Source: Limanda limanda
Taxonomy: Eukaryota > Chordata > Actinopteri > Pleuronectiformes > Pleuronectidae
Direction of reading: 5' to 3'
Assembly: GCF_963576545.1 (NCBI RefSeq)
Contig: NC_083651.1
Location: 19,734,248-19,798,247, forward strand
DNA: 64,000 bases
The notes beneath the pieces are model-generated. The model had not been told where the DNA came from, did no database searches, and worked only from the letters and a program-made list of their open reading frames with translations. The number at the start of each line of letters is the position of its first letter. Within the stretch, counting starts at the first letter, position 1. Positions 45,868-61,020 of the stretch are shown piece by piece. A program made the position numbers and the translations under genes.

Positions 45868-46925
45868 TTATCAATCCAATCAATCACATTTTATTTGCAG
45901 AGCCCATATTCAGAAATCACAATTTGTCTCAAAGGACTTAAAGGGATAGTCCACCAAAAATCTTTTAATTCACTCATTATCCACTCACCACTATTGGGGT
46001 GAAGTGTTTCCATAAAACACTTTTTGGAGTCTCAGTGTAAACAGAGTTGCAGCCGAATCCAATGCAATTGAAGTAAACAGGACCCTTTCTTCAGAGGTGA
46101 AAAACAACAGAAAAGTTTGCATCGGCAAGTCTGCTAGCACTGCTGCTTCTGTTAGTGGATATTTCGGCTTAAACCACAATGTAAATTATGTCGCTTTGAG
46201 CCAAATGTCCATGTCGGGGCTTGCGGACACTTAGATGACACCACACGAGCAGCATGGAGGCATGTAAGTTTATTTTTTCCATTGTTTTATTACATCTGAG
46301 GAAGGGGTCACTTTGGCTGCAGCACTGTTTACCCCTGAGACTCCAAAAGTGCCTCCATCGGCATAGTGGTGAGGAGATATTTCATTTTTCTGTGAACTAT
46401 CCCTTTAAGAAGATGCGACATCCTCTTTTCTTAACCCTCAAAAAAGAGTAAGGAGTACTACCCATAAAATCCTATTAACAGGGGAAAAAGAGACATAGAA
46501 ACATCAGAGAGCCACATGTGCAGGGCAGACAGCAGTGCAATAGATGCTGCGTCTAAATAAAGACATCAACAAAATTACAATATTAAGCAGAATGGAACGG
46601 TCTATCAAGAAGAGGTACAATCAGTAACATTTCTTGACGATACATTAATGTGATAAAGAGGGAGAAAAGAAAAGATAAGCTACATTCTAGACCTACAGCA
46701 CATTAACTGGTCCAAGACAGACCTGAACCAGCTCTGACTGTAAGCTTTATCAAAAAGGAAGGTTATAAGCCTTTACTCTTAAACATAGACAGTGGGATGA
46801 TATGGTACAATGAGCTCTTTAATGTATGATGGTGCCAAATTATTAAGGGCTTTTGAGGTGAGGTGTTGGATTTTAAATTCTATTCTAAATTTAGCAGGAG
46901 GCTATTAGAGAGAGCACAGTTTTTC
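45868..46925 (+). repeat. Older teleost interspersed repeat interrupted by a MITE
   Basis: The left part (CAATCACATTTTATTTGCAG, CACAATTTGTCTCAAAGGAC) and right part (GCGACATCCTCTTTTCTTAACCC, then a dispersed-repeat body) read as one familiar fish repeat separated by the TTAA element. The right border is approximate. Confidence 0.5.
45938..46408 (+). mobile_element. TTAA-flanked MITE nested in an older repeat
   Basis: Left end TTAAAGGGATAGTCCACC and right end GTGAACTATCCCTTTAA are inverted repeats. Both outer ends are TTAA, the target duplication of piggyBac- or Kolobok-type transposons. Length 471 bp including both TTAA, with no transposase. Confidence 0.75.
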
Positions 46926-47501
46926 TTGCAAAAGATTTGACCTTTATTTCTCATGTTTGATTATCCTGAGTCACATTATCTCAGCCCAACACTTCTTTGC
47001 ATTGTGAACGTTCACATCTCTGTGTAAGGGCTTCTCCCTCGGGTTCCCCAAGCACAATAGTTGATATAGCTCGTAGTTATTCCTGCTCACTCGCTCATGC
47101 AAACTCCTCTGCACTCTCTTGCCTTTCATATCTCCCAATATTCCCCTCTCTACCTCCATCACTTGCTTTCTGTTCTTTCTTGTCTCCATCTCCCTCTTTT
47201 GCAGACCCACTCATCCATGGCTGGTACATCGTTGGCCATCCTGTGTGTCATGCCTGACTCCTGGCTGCTTTCAGATCTCTGTCTCTCCCCTAAGCAACGG
47301 CACAAATTAAATACTTAACTTGGTTCATTTTTTTCCCCCAATCTCACCCTCTCTCTCTCTCTCTCTCTCTTGCCTGGCATTAAAAATTCATCCACTCTGT
47401 GTTGTGTTAAAAGCACATTACGCAAGACTCTACCCCCTCCCAGGCAGGAACCATTTGTCCCTCGCTGCCTGCACGTCTGTCTTTGTGTGAGAGAGACAGA
47501 G

Positions 47502-47504
<3 letters not shown>
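46926..47504. other. Gene-free interval with a CT run
   Basis: Pyrimidine-rich sequence, with a CT dinucleotide run at about 47348-47371. Frames on both strands have no domain. Confidence 0.5.

Positions 47505-47593
<89 letters not shown>
47505..47593 (+). repeat. (GT)n microsatellite
   Basis: About 44 GT units. Confidence 0.96.
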
Positions 47594-47594
<1 letters not shown>

Positions 47595-48439
47595 ATGTGT
47601 TTATGTGAGCTAAGAGCTGATGTTGCATCTGTTATATCTGTCAAATCCCAGTGGGAGGCCGGCTACAGCGCTCACGGGAAAGTCCCTCAGGTAGCGACCG
47701 GATGATCCCGCAGCCTGACAAACAGGTAAGGTTAAATAACAACCTCTTGAATCAACAAACACTTTAAGCCTATTGATTTAAATTTCAGCACATGTTTAAT
47801 ATATTTTTCTCCTGCATGCGATGACGCAGCCGGAAGGAGTCTCATTCCGGTCGTTCCCTGGCCTCTCTCAGCTACAAGAGGTTATTACTGCAGCCGTGTT
47901 TTTCTGACGTGGTCACTCTGAAAGCAGTTTACCACGTGCAGAGAGGAGAGGGGAGAGCTGCTGTGCGCGCCCGTCTCTCCCCCAGGCTGACCTGCCAGTC
48001 TCCCTCCACCAACAAAAGCTGACAGTCGAAGCGTTTGAAGCTGCCTCCCCGGATGAAAAGCCCCTGTAATTGGCTGCCATTACAAACTGGGGGCCATCAC
48101 TGTCAATGGCGGTGAAAGGGAAAGGGAAGACGCATGTTTTTCCGCTGCCCTTATATGAAATAAAGTTCATAGTCTTTATTAGTACGACAGTGTTTCTATT
48201 TTGATGCATCTTTCAGGTGGATTGTTTGTGTGAATAGTGTAATTACATCTACTGAGCTGTAAAAAGCTTTTCATTTGAAACACAGTCAACTGAGTGGTTC
48301 AAAAACACATTTGTCCCTTTAATATTTCACAGGGATGATTCATGGGCTTTTAGGTCTATTCATTATGTTTGGTTTCACTGTTCAAGGAGGGATTTAATTA
48401 TGTTTAATTACCTGCTCTGGATAAAAACAACATGTAACT

Positions 48440-48665
48440 AATCCAGTTTAAAGATCAAGTGTGTTGGATCTATCAGTAAAAATGGAATATGATATTTATC
48501 CTAATGTTTTGAGATGTGTATAATTACCTTAAACTGAGAATTGTTGTGTTTTCCTTACCTCAGAATCAGCCCTTATATCTACATCTGGAGTGGATCCTCT
48601 TCTGTGGAGTCGGCCATGTTGCACCGCCATGTTTCTATAGCAACCCTGAACGGAAAAACAAATAC
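48440..48665 (+). repeat. Teleost interspersed repeat fragment
   Basis: Contains AAGTGTGTTGGATCTATCAG, GGAATATGATATTTATCCTA and GGCCATGTTGCACCGCCATG. I recognise this block as a dispersed fish repeat, but its ends and class are unclear here. Confidence 0.45.
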
Positions 48666-51600
48666 AGGTGCTAGTGAGAGTTTACTGTAGGTTCGCTTAG
48701 GCTACATCCATACACTGATGTGTTTTAAAACTAAAATGAGTTCCACATAGGAAGCACACGGTGTAAACACAAAGGAGAAAGTCTACTGTGCAGTGGGTTG
48801 CTTGTAGGAAAATGATCAAAGGTCCTTATTTATAATACAGTTATAATTAGTTGTGTGCACCTTGGTGAGCCTGTGCATGCAAATTTGCGTGGTATGTGTG
48901 GTGTGTGTTAAATTCATTTATAAGATGGAGCCATCCATCTGGGTGCGGAAAGGCTGAAGTGTGTGGAGGTGAAATACATGAGTTTTCTGAAAGTCCCATT
49001 ACCTGTGGGAATGAGAGTTTTGGATTTGTTACCATTTCTCTGGACTGTTTCAACCGAGACAGACAGACCCAAACCGAAGAGAAGTCGAACCGTTTTGTAA
49101 ACTAAATGTTTATTTATCATTTAAAAACAACATTTTACATCTCCGCTACGAAGGCGGTTGTACTGTGTCATCGTCTCCAAACTTCTCCATTTCTCCCCAG
49201 CCCAGGGGTTTTCAAACTAAAATGGGAACATCAGTGTTTCCAAATGTTAGATGCTCGAAAAACTCTGCAGTAGGGGGAACAGCCTGAATGTAGCAACAGT
49301 TATCCATTATTGGGGATGGGGAGAAAAATATTCATCATCAGGTGTCACTAAATCCTCCAAACTGAAACACACCCACACACACTCCCACACACTCCCACTC
49401 CTCTGGTGTTCTGTGCAGCGTTATCTATGGATTTTCACCTCAGTATTCTCGATCAAACCACGATGAACGTCACAAGCCTCGGCTCTGAGAGAATAAGGGT
49501 TTGTTCTGTTTCTACCAATCCACTCCACATATGACAAGTCATGCTTGTCGATGCCTCTCCCCACAGAAAACACCTGCCAGCCCGCACTGATGCGTGGCTT
49601 TCCTAACTCCATCACCATCGCGAACACAACACCTGTGATCTACAAAGGCGTGCAAGCTGCCAGGTTCCTCCCGTGGCGAGACGTGCGTCTGTCTCCCTCT
49701 CTTTCTTCTTGTCTCTTTCTTTGTCGCCTCTCGTCACCAGGTGTGTGTGTGTGTGCCGTAGTGTGACACTGAGGGAAACTGTGTCGCTTGCAAAGAAGAG
49801 AACACAATGAATTTTTACTACATCCTCTGTTTGCTCCACATTAGAAACAGACCACCCGGCCCTGCGATTAATGAAGATGCAGAGACTGTGGATTTACGCT
49901 GCAGTGCAATTCCAAGAGCGTTTATTAGTGAGAGGAGGCCTCACTACAGGGGAACATCTGGCCCCTTGTGGCCAATTCGTCTGCTTGAGCACCTCTTGCA
50001 TTCGCTGCACCCTTCCTTCCTCTCCTCCGCAGAAGGTGTAGCAGCGAGTGACAGTAGTTTGCCGCACGTTGGTCTGTTCTCGCTCCCCATGGGTCTAATT
50101 TGTGCAAGCTGCTGTTGAATTGTTGCAAAGAAGATGCAGGAGCGCAGCCAGCTGATGGGGGGGGGGCTGGGGCATCCGGGACCTGCTGTTCCTCTGTGCC
50201 TTTGGTTCTGCTGCCAATTCATCTGCATTCTCCAGGTCTCCTCTGCACTCCTGCCTCCCTCAAAGTGTTTGTGCTGACTTCCTGAGAGAAGGTGTGAGGG
50301 CGATGAGGTTAATGGGGCAAATAAGAGAGCGTGACTTCTGTGCATGACTCATTGATTAAGGCTTTATTACTATGCAGCAACATAGGGAACCTGCGTACAC
50401 TAATTAGTATTTGCACAGCTTTATCACAGCAAACACCCTAACACTGTTGCGACTACCTCCTCTGTCTTCTCTTCCAATGTCACTTTCCCCCACATCCTCC
50501 TAGCATTTGCATCAGTTACTAATGTCATCCTTCCAATGACTCAGCCATGACTCAGAGGTTTCTGCTCCTGAGCACAGAGCCCTGCTTTGCAAGTACAAGT
50601 GTCATACTGTAGTTATTTTCTCTACAGGGGGAACGGGATAAATCAGCAGCATCTGAGCTCCTGCAGGGAAAGAAGAAGTCAGAGGAATATGAGCTGAGGC
50701 TTTCAAAGTGTCACTTTACAGAGAAAAAGAAAAAGACGAGCTGTCTGTTTGACAAGTGAAGATCAGTCACCTGCAACTTTAAAGGGATCGGGGCTGTCGG
50801 AGCCTCGGCAGTAAGAAATGTGTCATTCCTCAACCCAAGGACAGTTCACTCTGCCTTTGTGTGCGGCCTTTGCACCCCCCGATCCCCTACAGCAAGATGG
50901 AGGAACTGTCCCGACACCGAAGCTGTAATGACATGCCAATTTACAACCCCCCCAAGGAAGGAATTAGCAAGGTTGCAGCATGCGAACTAGAGCTGTGACA
51001 GCGCTCAGCATCTTTAGACCAGGGAAGAAGAGAAGAGCATACGGGTCGATGAAATGTCGGAAAAATGTAGACTGCGATAAATCTTTAGTGTTTGAAGTCC
51101 AGAATCAGCCCCTGTCAATACAGGGTTATATCTGCTGACATGGTCATAGCTCATAGGATTTAATTACCACTGAGCCTTGTGACTGTGCCAGTTTCTTACC
51201 TCGACTGAATGCATGCTTATTAAAAACAAGTGAAAAATGCAGGACTCACCTGAACCTCTGGGCCAAATATTTAATCGGTGGGAACTGGATTTGCAGAGAA
51301 GCATGTTTGAAATTCATAACTGAGAGGAAACGGCTGTTTTCTGTGTACAGTATCATAAAATGTTTAATGTGTTAAAGATATTAAATTTTGGTTTCTTACA
51401 ACTTTGCCTTGTTTTTGTTTTGTTTCTAATAATAATATGTTTACCAGAAATGTTACTCAGCCGTAATCTTGATTTGTGAACATGTGGTTAATAAAATAAA
51501 GGCAGCCAAGGCAAGGTATTATAGTGATATACTCATAAGCAAACCCAAAGTAGCTGTTTATCTTCACATTTGTTTTATAGTGAACTATAATTGTTTTTTA

Positions 51601-52040
51601 GATTATGTGCAATGTTCAATAATTCCCCACGTGTGGTCAGGTTTAGGTTTGGAAAGATTGTGGTTTGATTTAAAATGTTAATTAAATAAACATAATCAAG
51701 CTTTGACTGACTAAATATTACTGTAAAATGTTAAACATAATTCAATTTCAGATCCCATCCCCTACTTTCTGATGACACCATCTTCCATTCACCTACTCTG
51801 TTTACAGTCTAATGTGTTCACACAATCATTTGCCCACACAAAACACAAACAGTGATACTATAGGTGTTTTAGTTCCAGATGACATTTTGACTAATCTCTC
51901 TAAACAGCTATCTGTTTATGAAATCATTTCAGTCAATCTGGACTGTTGATAGAATCTGTTTATGGAGAATAAACATAATTTAGTTGCTATAGATACTCTC
52001 CCCAGGAAAAGAAAGTAAACATGTTGTCATTGAACATTTA
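48666..52040. other. Gene-free interval
   Basis: No gene or classified repeat recognised. Frames at 49545-49766 and 49807-50118 lack domains. A G run of ten is at 50157-50166. Confidence 0.4.
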
Positions 52041-52047
52041 GCAGATA

Positions 52048-52920
52048 CAACTACATTACATTACATTTCATTTAGCTGACGCTTTTATCCAAAGCGACTT
52101 ACAATAAGTGCATTCAACCCCGAGGGTACAAACCAAGAACAACAAGAATCAAGACAGTACAATTTCTTCGAAATAAAGCAAAACTACAAAGTGCTATAAG
52201 TAAGTGCCATTTTAGTGCTACCAAAGTGTTAGTTTCAAAAAGTGGTTAGTGTTTTTTTTTTTATTCAAGGTACAGGCGTAAGAGGTGGGTTTTTAGTTTT
52301 CGGCGGAAGATGTGTAAACTTTCAGATGTCCGGATATCGAGTGGTAGCTCATTCCACCATTTAGGAGCTAGGACAGCAAACAGTCGTGATTTTGATGAGT
52401 GTTTAGCTCGCAGTGAAGGAGCAACGAGTCGTTTAGCTGAAGCAGAGCGGAGTGAACGTGCTGGTGTGTAATGTTGGACCATGTCCTGGATGTAAACTGG
52501 ACCTGATCTGTTTACAGCATGGTATGCGAGTACTAGTGTTTTGAACCGGATGCGGGCAGCCACTGGTAGCCAGTGTAGGGAGCGGAGGAGCGGAGTAGTG
52601 CGAGTGAATTTAGGTTGGTTAAAAATCAGTCGAGCTGCTGCATTCTGGATGAGCTGCAGAGGTCGGATGGCAGTAGCAGGTAGACCTGCCAGGAGGGAGT
52701 TACAGTAGTCGAGGCGTGAGATGACCAGGGCCTGGACCAGAACCTGCACCGCCTTCTGAGTGAGAAGGGGGCGTATTCTCCGGATGTTGTAAAGCATGAA
52801 TCTACAGGACCGCGTTGTTGCAGTAATGTTGGCAGAAAGGGAGAGTTGGCTGTCGAGTGTCACACCCAGGTTCCTAGCGGTCTGAGTGGGGGTTAGCACG
52901 GAGTGAATTAGTTTCAACTA
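52048..52920 (-). mobile_element. 5'-truncated L2/CR1-like LINE
   Basis: On the minus strand, a 218-codon open frame carries the C-terminal part of a non-LTR reverse transcriptase: NLGVTLDSQLSL, RLDYCNSLLAGLP, LQLIQNAAARLIFN, LRSLHWLPVAARI and WWNELPLDIR. The 3' UTR follows (GCGTCAGCTAAATG on the minus strand) and ends in short TGTAA units near 52053. CAACTA occurs at both borders (52048-52053, 52915-52920), a possible target duplication. The endonuclease and catalytic RT parts are missing. Confidence 0.85.
52261..52917 (-). pseudogene. LINE ORF2 C-terminal fragment
   Basis: An uninterrupted 218-residue remainder of a non-LTR retrotransposon polymerase, lacking the catalytic YXDD part. It ends LKTHLLRLYLE. 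The open frame implies a fairly recent insertion. The apparent start is only where the truncation falls. Confidence 0.8.
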
Positions 52921-54975
52921 TCTGTAACTTGGCAGATGTGTTAATTAACATTAACATTAATCTGAGAGACATCATATCTCTTAGAAAAGATATCTGCTGG
53001 TTTAGATGCGAAACAAAAACAAGCAGTGAAATTATGACCCAAACATCCATCACGTTTTAAACATTGCCCGCCTGGTTCATCTTTGACCTACTGTACTAAT
53101 GATAGTTGTGCAATGACATAGTTTTCCTTGATGCGGGCAGTGAGGGATTATTACTCACATTACGTGTCTGGTCACTTTTCCAAATACAGTGGTTCAGATA
53201 ATCTGATAATCTGGCTAAAGTGTTTGAAGGTTGCCTGATCATTTGATCGCTGCTCCATTGAATTTGATGTTGCAGTGAACATTTCCACAGATATTAACGA
53301 AGCACATAATCCTTCTAACTGCCCAAACTATATGAAAAAGAATCAATTATTACTTCAGTTCAGGTTTTTACTGTGGCATGATGTACAAGAGACTGATAAG
53401 CCATACTTTAATATACAGCATATGAAGACAGAGACTTATGTCTTTGAGCATGGTTTCTCATCACTGACATCCTGACTTCCTTTCCTCTTTCATCAGTGAG
53501 CATCTAAAACAGTGGTGGGTGGCAGAGGAAAGAAGAAAAACAGCTGGAGCAACCAGTTTAAAAAAAGGTTTAATAGGCCTGGTGTTATCCGCAATGTGTG
53601 CAGCACAACATAAAAAAAACACACACACCCACCCACACAATTCTTTGATTTTTTTTTCAAGCCATGGATGAGAAAGTAAATGAAAGCCAGAAAGATGCTG
53701 GGAGGTTTATTACAACATCTGTAATGATGCATGATGGTGCAAAATAGAAAATAAATCAAAGAGACTTCCAGCTTGAGACAATGGGAAATTAAATTGGGTA
53801 ATGGAGTGTGGGGATGTGAGGCAAAGCTTGCATCAGATTTCAGCGTGCAGACAGAAGTGTTGACAGTAACAGCAGCCCTCCTGCTGTGAGGCCGAGATGC
53901 TCCTCTCTGTCTCCTGCTTCATCTTTAGATCACAAAGAAACAGCGCTGGGTTTGCAATTGAAATGGATGCCACTCCTGTCCATAAAAGATAAAGATGATT
54001 TAACACCAGAAACAATATGTATGCAGCACCTGTTTCGACAAAGTGTGAAGATTTCCAGGCTTTACACACTTAACACTCCAGCGTGGATTCTGAGTGCTGC
54101 GTGTTTTTATTCAGCTGCTTCATTTCCAGCTTCAGCCTGGCTCTGATGATTTCAGAGACAAATTGAGACAGCCGCTAACAATGGTCCCTTGTGTCGGCTC
54201 TCCGCAGTAAGCACAGGCAGTGCAAGATGTCATCCACATGACAAAATGAGCCTGGCATCTCGGGAGAAGTATTACCCTTCCTCTGTTTGTGAGGGTAAAA
54301 AACTGTGAGCAAATCTGCAGGTCTCATTAAATAAATTACATAATCCTCCCGCCATGTACAGAATGACGCTGTGTGATTTTAATCAGCGGAGATGAACGGA
54401 GGAGAGGGAGAAACAGGAGGAATGTGTTTTTGCTCGTCTTACAGATCCCTCTCCTGTGCAGCTGCTCTCGTGGGCCTTGTGAGGAAGTGGAAAGGGATGA
54501 GACGACACTCTCTGCATTTTGGAGACATATCTGAGGATCATACACTGGTTTAGTCTTCATTAAGTGTGTCTTTTCCCTTTTTTGCACCCAGAGGCATTTC
54601 AGAGTCAATACCTACTGATCCTCAGCAACCTCTGCGACCTGCATCCACCCCCCTGTAGTGGCGAGCGCGCCGGGGAGCACAGACGGGAGGTTTGACAGGA
54701 CGGGTCCAAACCCGAGGAGGAGGAGGAGGCGATTGGTGATGATTAGCCGGAGTGAGAAGAGTGACAGCAGGACCCCAGACAGTCACCAGACAGCCCCGGA
54801 TCTGGCATTCTGTCAGTTTGAAGGGACACACTGCCAGCACTTTGTGTGTCTGTGTGTGTGTGAGTGCATGTGGAGGTGTGATGGTGGGTAAAACATGTTG
54901 TGTCTCCTGTTGTTTTGCGTTTCAATCTATTTACGGTATTAATTAATGGGTGCCGGTCTTCCTTTGCCTTGAGCA
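52921..54975. other. Gene-free interval
   Basis: No exon or classified repeat seen. It becomes GC-rich near 54640-54780, where a GAGGAGGAGGAGG run occurs. Confidence 0.4.
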
Positions 54976-54978
54976 CTG

Positions 54979-55026
54979 CGGTGGTGGGGGTGGTGGTGGG
55001 GTGGTGGGGGGGTGGGTGTGTGGGGC
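54979..55026 (+). other. G-rich tract with G-quadruplex potential
   Basis: At least five runs of three or more G separated by one to four bases, within about 48 bp on the plus strand. Confidence 0.6.
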
Positions 55027-55350
55027 TGGCTTTGGATGAGGATTAAAGGGAAGACGAGATATGAGCTTTCTCTCTGGACCTTTCTACTCTCGCAGTTTGT
55101 AAGTTATACAGCATGAGCAGAAATGTAATTTGTTTTACTAAGAGAGCATTTCTCTGACCCTATTGATCGTCCTGCAGGAGCAACTTTGCCACCCGCCTGC
55201 TTTTGTGTGTGTGTGTGTGTTTCTTATCCATACAGTATTATGTTATATGTTGTATAATTGACTCAATCGCAGACGTTTCACTCCTGATTGCAACGTATGT
55301 CTGCAACACGGGTATATAAGATGCTCAGCAGTAAGGATTCATCTGTCTTC

Positions 55351-55661
55351 TAGATAGACCGTTTATAAAGATGGACGACATAGCAGCTGAAAACTGAAGT
55401 CCAATCATCTTTATAGCCCCCTAGTGGCGGTCTGTGGCACAACCCTACCTCCATGTTAGTAAGTGAGACATGAACCAAACTAAATAAATATCGGCGGGAC
55501 CTCAACACCACAGCTTCTCACCACGATTACTACGCAGACTCTGGCTCCACATGACGGCACCGGCGCAAAATGTCCGCGCTCATATCAGGGAGATTTTGGC
55601 TTCATTTTTGTACAGTGTGAAGAAATGGAAACATATCATCCATCTGTATTTACAGTCTATG
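55351..55661 (+). mobile_element. MITE-like element, CATAGACTGT family, copy 2
   Basis: The left end is degraded (TAGATAGACCGTTTATAAAG). The right end ACAGTCTATG is intact. ATAAAGATGGACGACA inside matches copy 3. Confidence 0.55.
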
Positions 55662-56030
55662 TTCTTCTCATGTTGGACTAAGCACAGCCTGGACGCTGCA
55701 GTGCCCGACTACTGCCTCCTGAGGTGCGTCACGGTATCACAAGACAGGATGGACCACGGCTAGCTTGTTAGCATGCTAGTTTACTTAGATGTTGTAACAA
55801 ACAAATGTGTTTGACGGCTTTTTTAATCATTTTTAAGTAAATTTGTACAAACTTGTACATATAAAGCCCCATTTGATGTGCAGATACATGTGTTGTGGTA
55901 TTTCGTAAGTGCTGCAGACGTTGGTGATGGATGGAAAACAAAGGATAGAAATGGCGAGGTGCTGGGCACACGCTCTTCTCAAGGTTGATTGGTCATGCAT
56001 TACACTACACTATCCACAGGGGACATGCAT
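55662..56030. other. Gene-free interval
   Basis: Nothing recognised between the MITE copy and the GT array. Confidence 0.45.
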
Positions 56031-57059
<1,029 letters not shown>

Positions 57060-57375
57060 ATTAGTATTTTAGACATAAATCTACTTAAGTATTAATAAAA
57101 GTGACACATTATGTTTTCTACTTGAGTAAAAGTAAATAGGAAATTGCTTTTAAATCTACTTAAGTACGAGTTTAGCCTATTCCCTGATGCAGCAGTACTT
57201 CATCATTATGGTCTCGGTGGTGGTGGTGGCATCACTGCTTTGCTCTTCTTCATGCATTTTAAAATGTAGTGAAGCAAAGTACAGATTTGTGTCAATAAAT
57301 GTAGTGGAATTGAAGTGAAAAGAATATTTCAACTTAAGTACAGATACATACAAAAAACTAAACTAAGTAACATCC
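57060..57375. repeat. Teleost repeat with ACTTAAGTA/ACTTGAGTAAAAGTA blocks
   Basis: Repeated ACTTAAGTA-type words (about 57081, 57158, 57335) and CTTGAGTAAAAGTAAATAG. I recognise a common fish DNA-transposon-like repeat. Borders and class are uncertain. Confidence 0.5.
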
Positions 57376-58047
57376 CCCTAGTGACTTTATATGTTTCTGA
57401 ATGTTTGTTTCTTTGGATGATTGTGGATATGCAGCATATTACATTCATTAGGTTTTTCCATGTTCGCTAATTTGTTTGCTTCTGATTCAATAGTTATGTG
57501 CCTGATGGTTTTGGTTAAGCGAGCATTGCAGCATTTGATAAACATTTGAGCCTAATACTTTGCAATTAATCAAATTTATTGCTATTGTGCTCATGAGCCC
57601 CAGTGTGCTGCGCAGTAATGTGAAGTGACCATTTAGAGAAAAAGAGGCAGGAAATGGAGCGGGAAATAAAGAGGAACTGAAAGCTTTGGAAGCGGTGGAA
57701 TCAAAAACAGCTGCTTGCAGAACAATATGATGCTGTTGTTTCAAAGTGAAGATGTACAACGTGAGACGGATGTGAAAAGTGCTCACAGCATAAATCTGCT
57801 CTTTAACCTGAATGAAATGATGAAAAGTGTTTGTGTAAAACTAAGTGGGAACAAACTGAGGTCCCTTTACAGATTGTTTCAAAAACGAATGGAGTCGGCT
57901 GCACAGTAACAGTGCTTGTTGATTTATGTGCCGCTCCAGGCTCGGTTCAGTGTTTTGTCATGTACAATGCATTCCTTAAATAAAAGTGAAAAACTGAAAC
58001 AACAGAGCAAGAAGAAAATCTTCTGTCTCTATGTTATGTTTCGTGAT
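57376..58047. other. Gene-free interval
   Basis: No feature recognised. Confidence 0.4.
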
Positions 58048-58390
58048 CATAGATACATCAAAAAGATGGACGACACGTCTCCACTTCCTCCCACGATGCA
58101 GAAATAAAGTAGTTATTTATTGTAGTTGTGGTAGCAAGGTCGCGCCGATACACTCGCTCGACCAATCACAAGTCATCTTCAGCTGTCAACCATGATGTTG
58201 TGCACCATTTTTATAGATGAAAATATTTGACGTGTACTTTTCCTTTTTAGTTGGCTCCATGTCCCATCCACTAACATAGAGGAGGCTGGGTTTATGAACT
58301 ATACCACAGCCAAGCACTAGGTGGCGATCAAGAGGCGTTGGCTTCGCTTTATGGTGAGCTGTCGTGTCATCCATCGTCATGGTAGATACC
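58048..58390 (+). mobile_element. MITE-like element, CATAGACTGT family, copy 3
   Basis: Contains AAAGATGGACGACAC, CCACTTCCTCCCACGATG, GGGTTTATGAACTATACC and AGGTGGCGATCAAGA in the same order as copy 1 at 44391. The ends are degraded, so the borders are approximate. Confidence 0.55.
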
Positions 58391-58850
58391 AACATCCTTG
58401 AGCGCTGCCTCTTTAAGAAGTGGTGTGACTCTCTGTGACAAGAGGACCTTTGATATTCATACCATAACTCAAGCCAACCTGAACCCACCACAACCAGCAC
58501 CCCACCCCCCCACATAATCCCACAACAATGAGGAAAATAATATCAATGCGCCGAGAAGCTGGAGGTCTACTGCAGCCAATCAGGCACCCACAGGCGAAGG
58601 GGCTCAGCTGTCATTTACATGCTAATAGTGTTAGAGGAGGCAATGAGAATGAGGCTGGAACGGGGGCCCATGCTGGTGGAGGAAGGATCTTTGGCAGGAA
58701 GGGGGGGGGAGCACGGAACAACACGGCACAGCACAATATGACCCTGCGGTGTGGAGAACCATCTGCTGGTCCTCATCTGGTCCAGCCAGCAGGTCCATTT
58801 ACACACTGCTTAATCAGACGTGGGACATTCCCCCTGCTCTTACCTCTCCG

Positions 58851-58894
<44 letters not shown>
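58851..58894 (+). repeat. (CA)n microsatellite
   Basis: About 22 CA units. Confidence 0.95.
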
Positions 58895-60738
<1,844 letters not shown>

Positions 60739-61020
60739 GTGGCGGATCAACGATCTTTTTTAAAATCAGGGGCCATAAAGGGGGCCACAATTTACACAAA
60801 GGGGGCCAATTGTATGCCACAGATTATTAACAACATTTATTGTTCCTAGTTCTAGCACACAAGTCCTTTAAGCTCAGAAAATGACAATTACTCCCTATTT
60901 GGCATATATTTTTTTTGATCGCTATGAAAATGTTTTGTTTTCTTTACTGACTACCTAGAGAACAAAGGCATTTCAGGGGCCAATCCGATTTTTAGCAGGC
61001 AGCAGGGCCCCACCCCTATC
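60739..61020 (+). repeat. Teleost repeat, GTGGCGGATC / GGGGGCCA type
   Basis: Starts CAGTGGCGGATCAACGATC, carries two AGGGGGCCA blocks and ends near GGGCCCCACCCC. I recognise a fish DNA-transposon-like repeat. The class is not established from this copy. Confidence 0.5.

Noticed and set aside
49545..49766. Frame near 49.5 kb with an acceptor-like CCCCACAG
   Set aside because: No homology recognised and no partner exons; not enough to call a gene.
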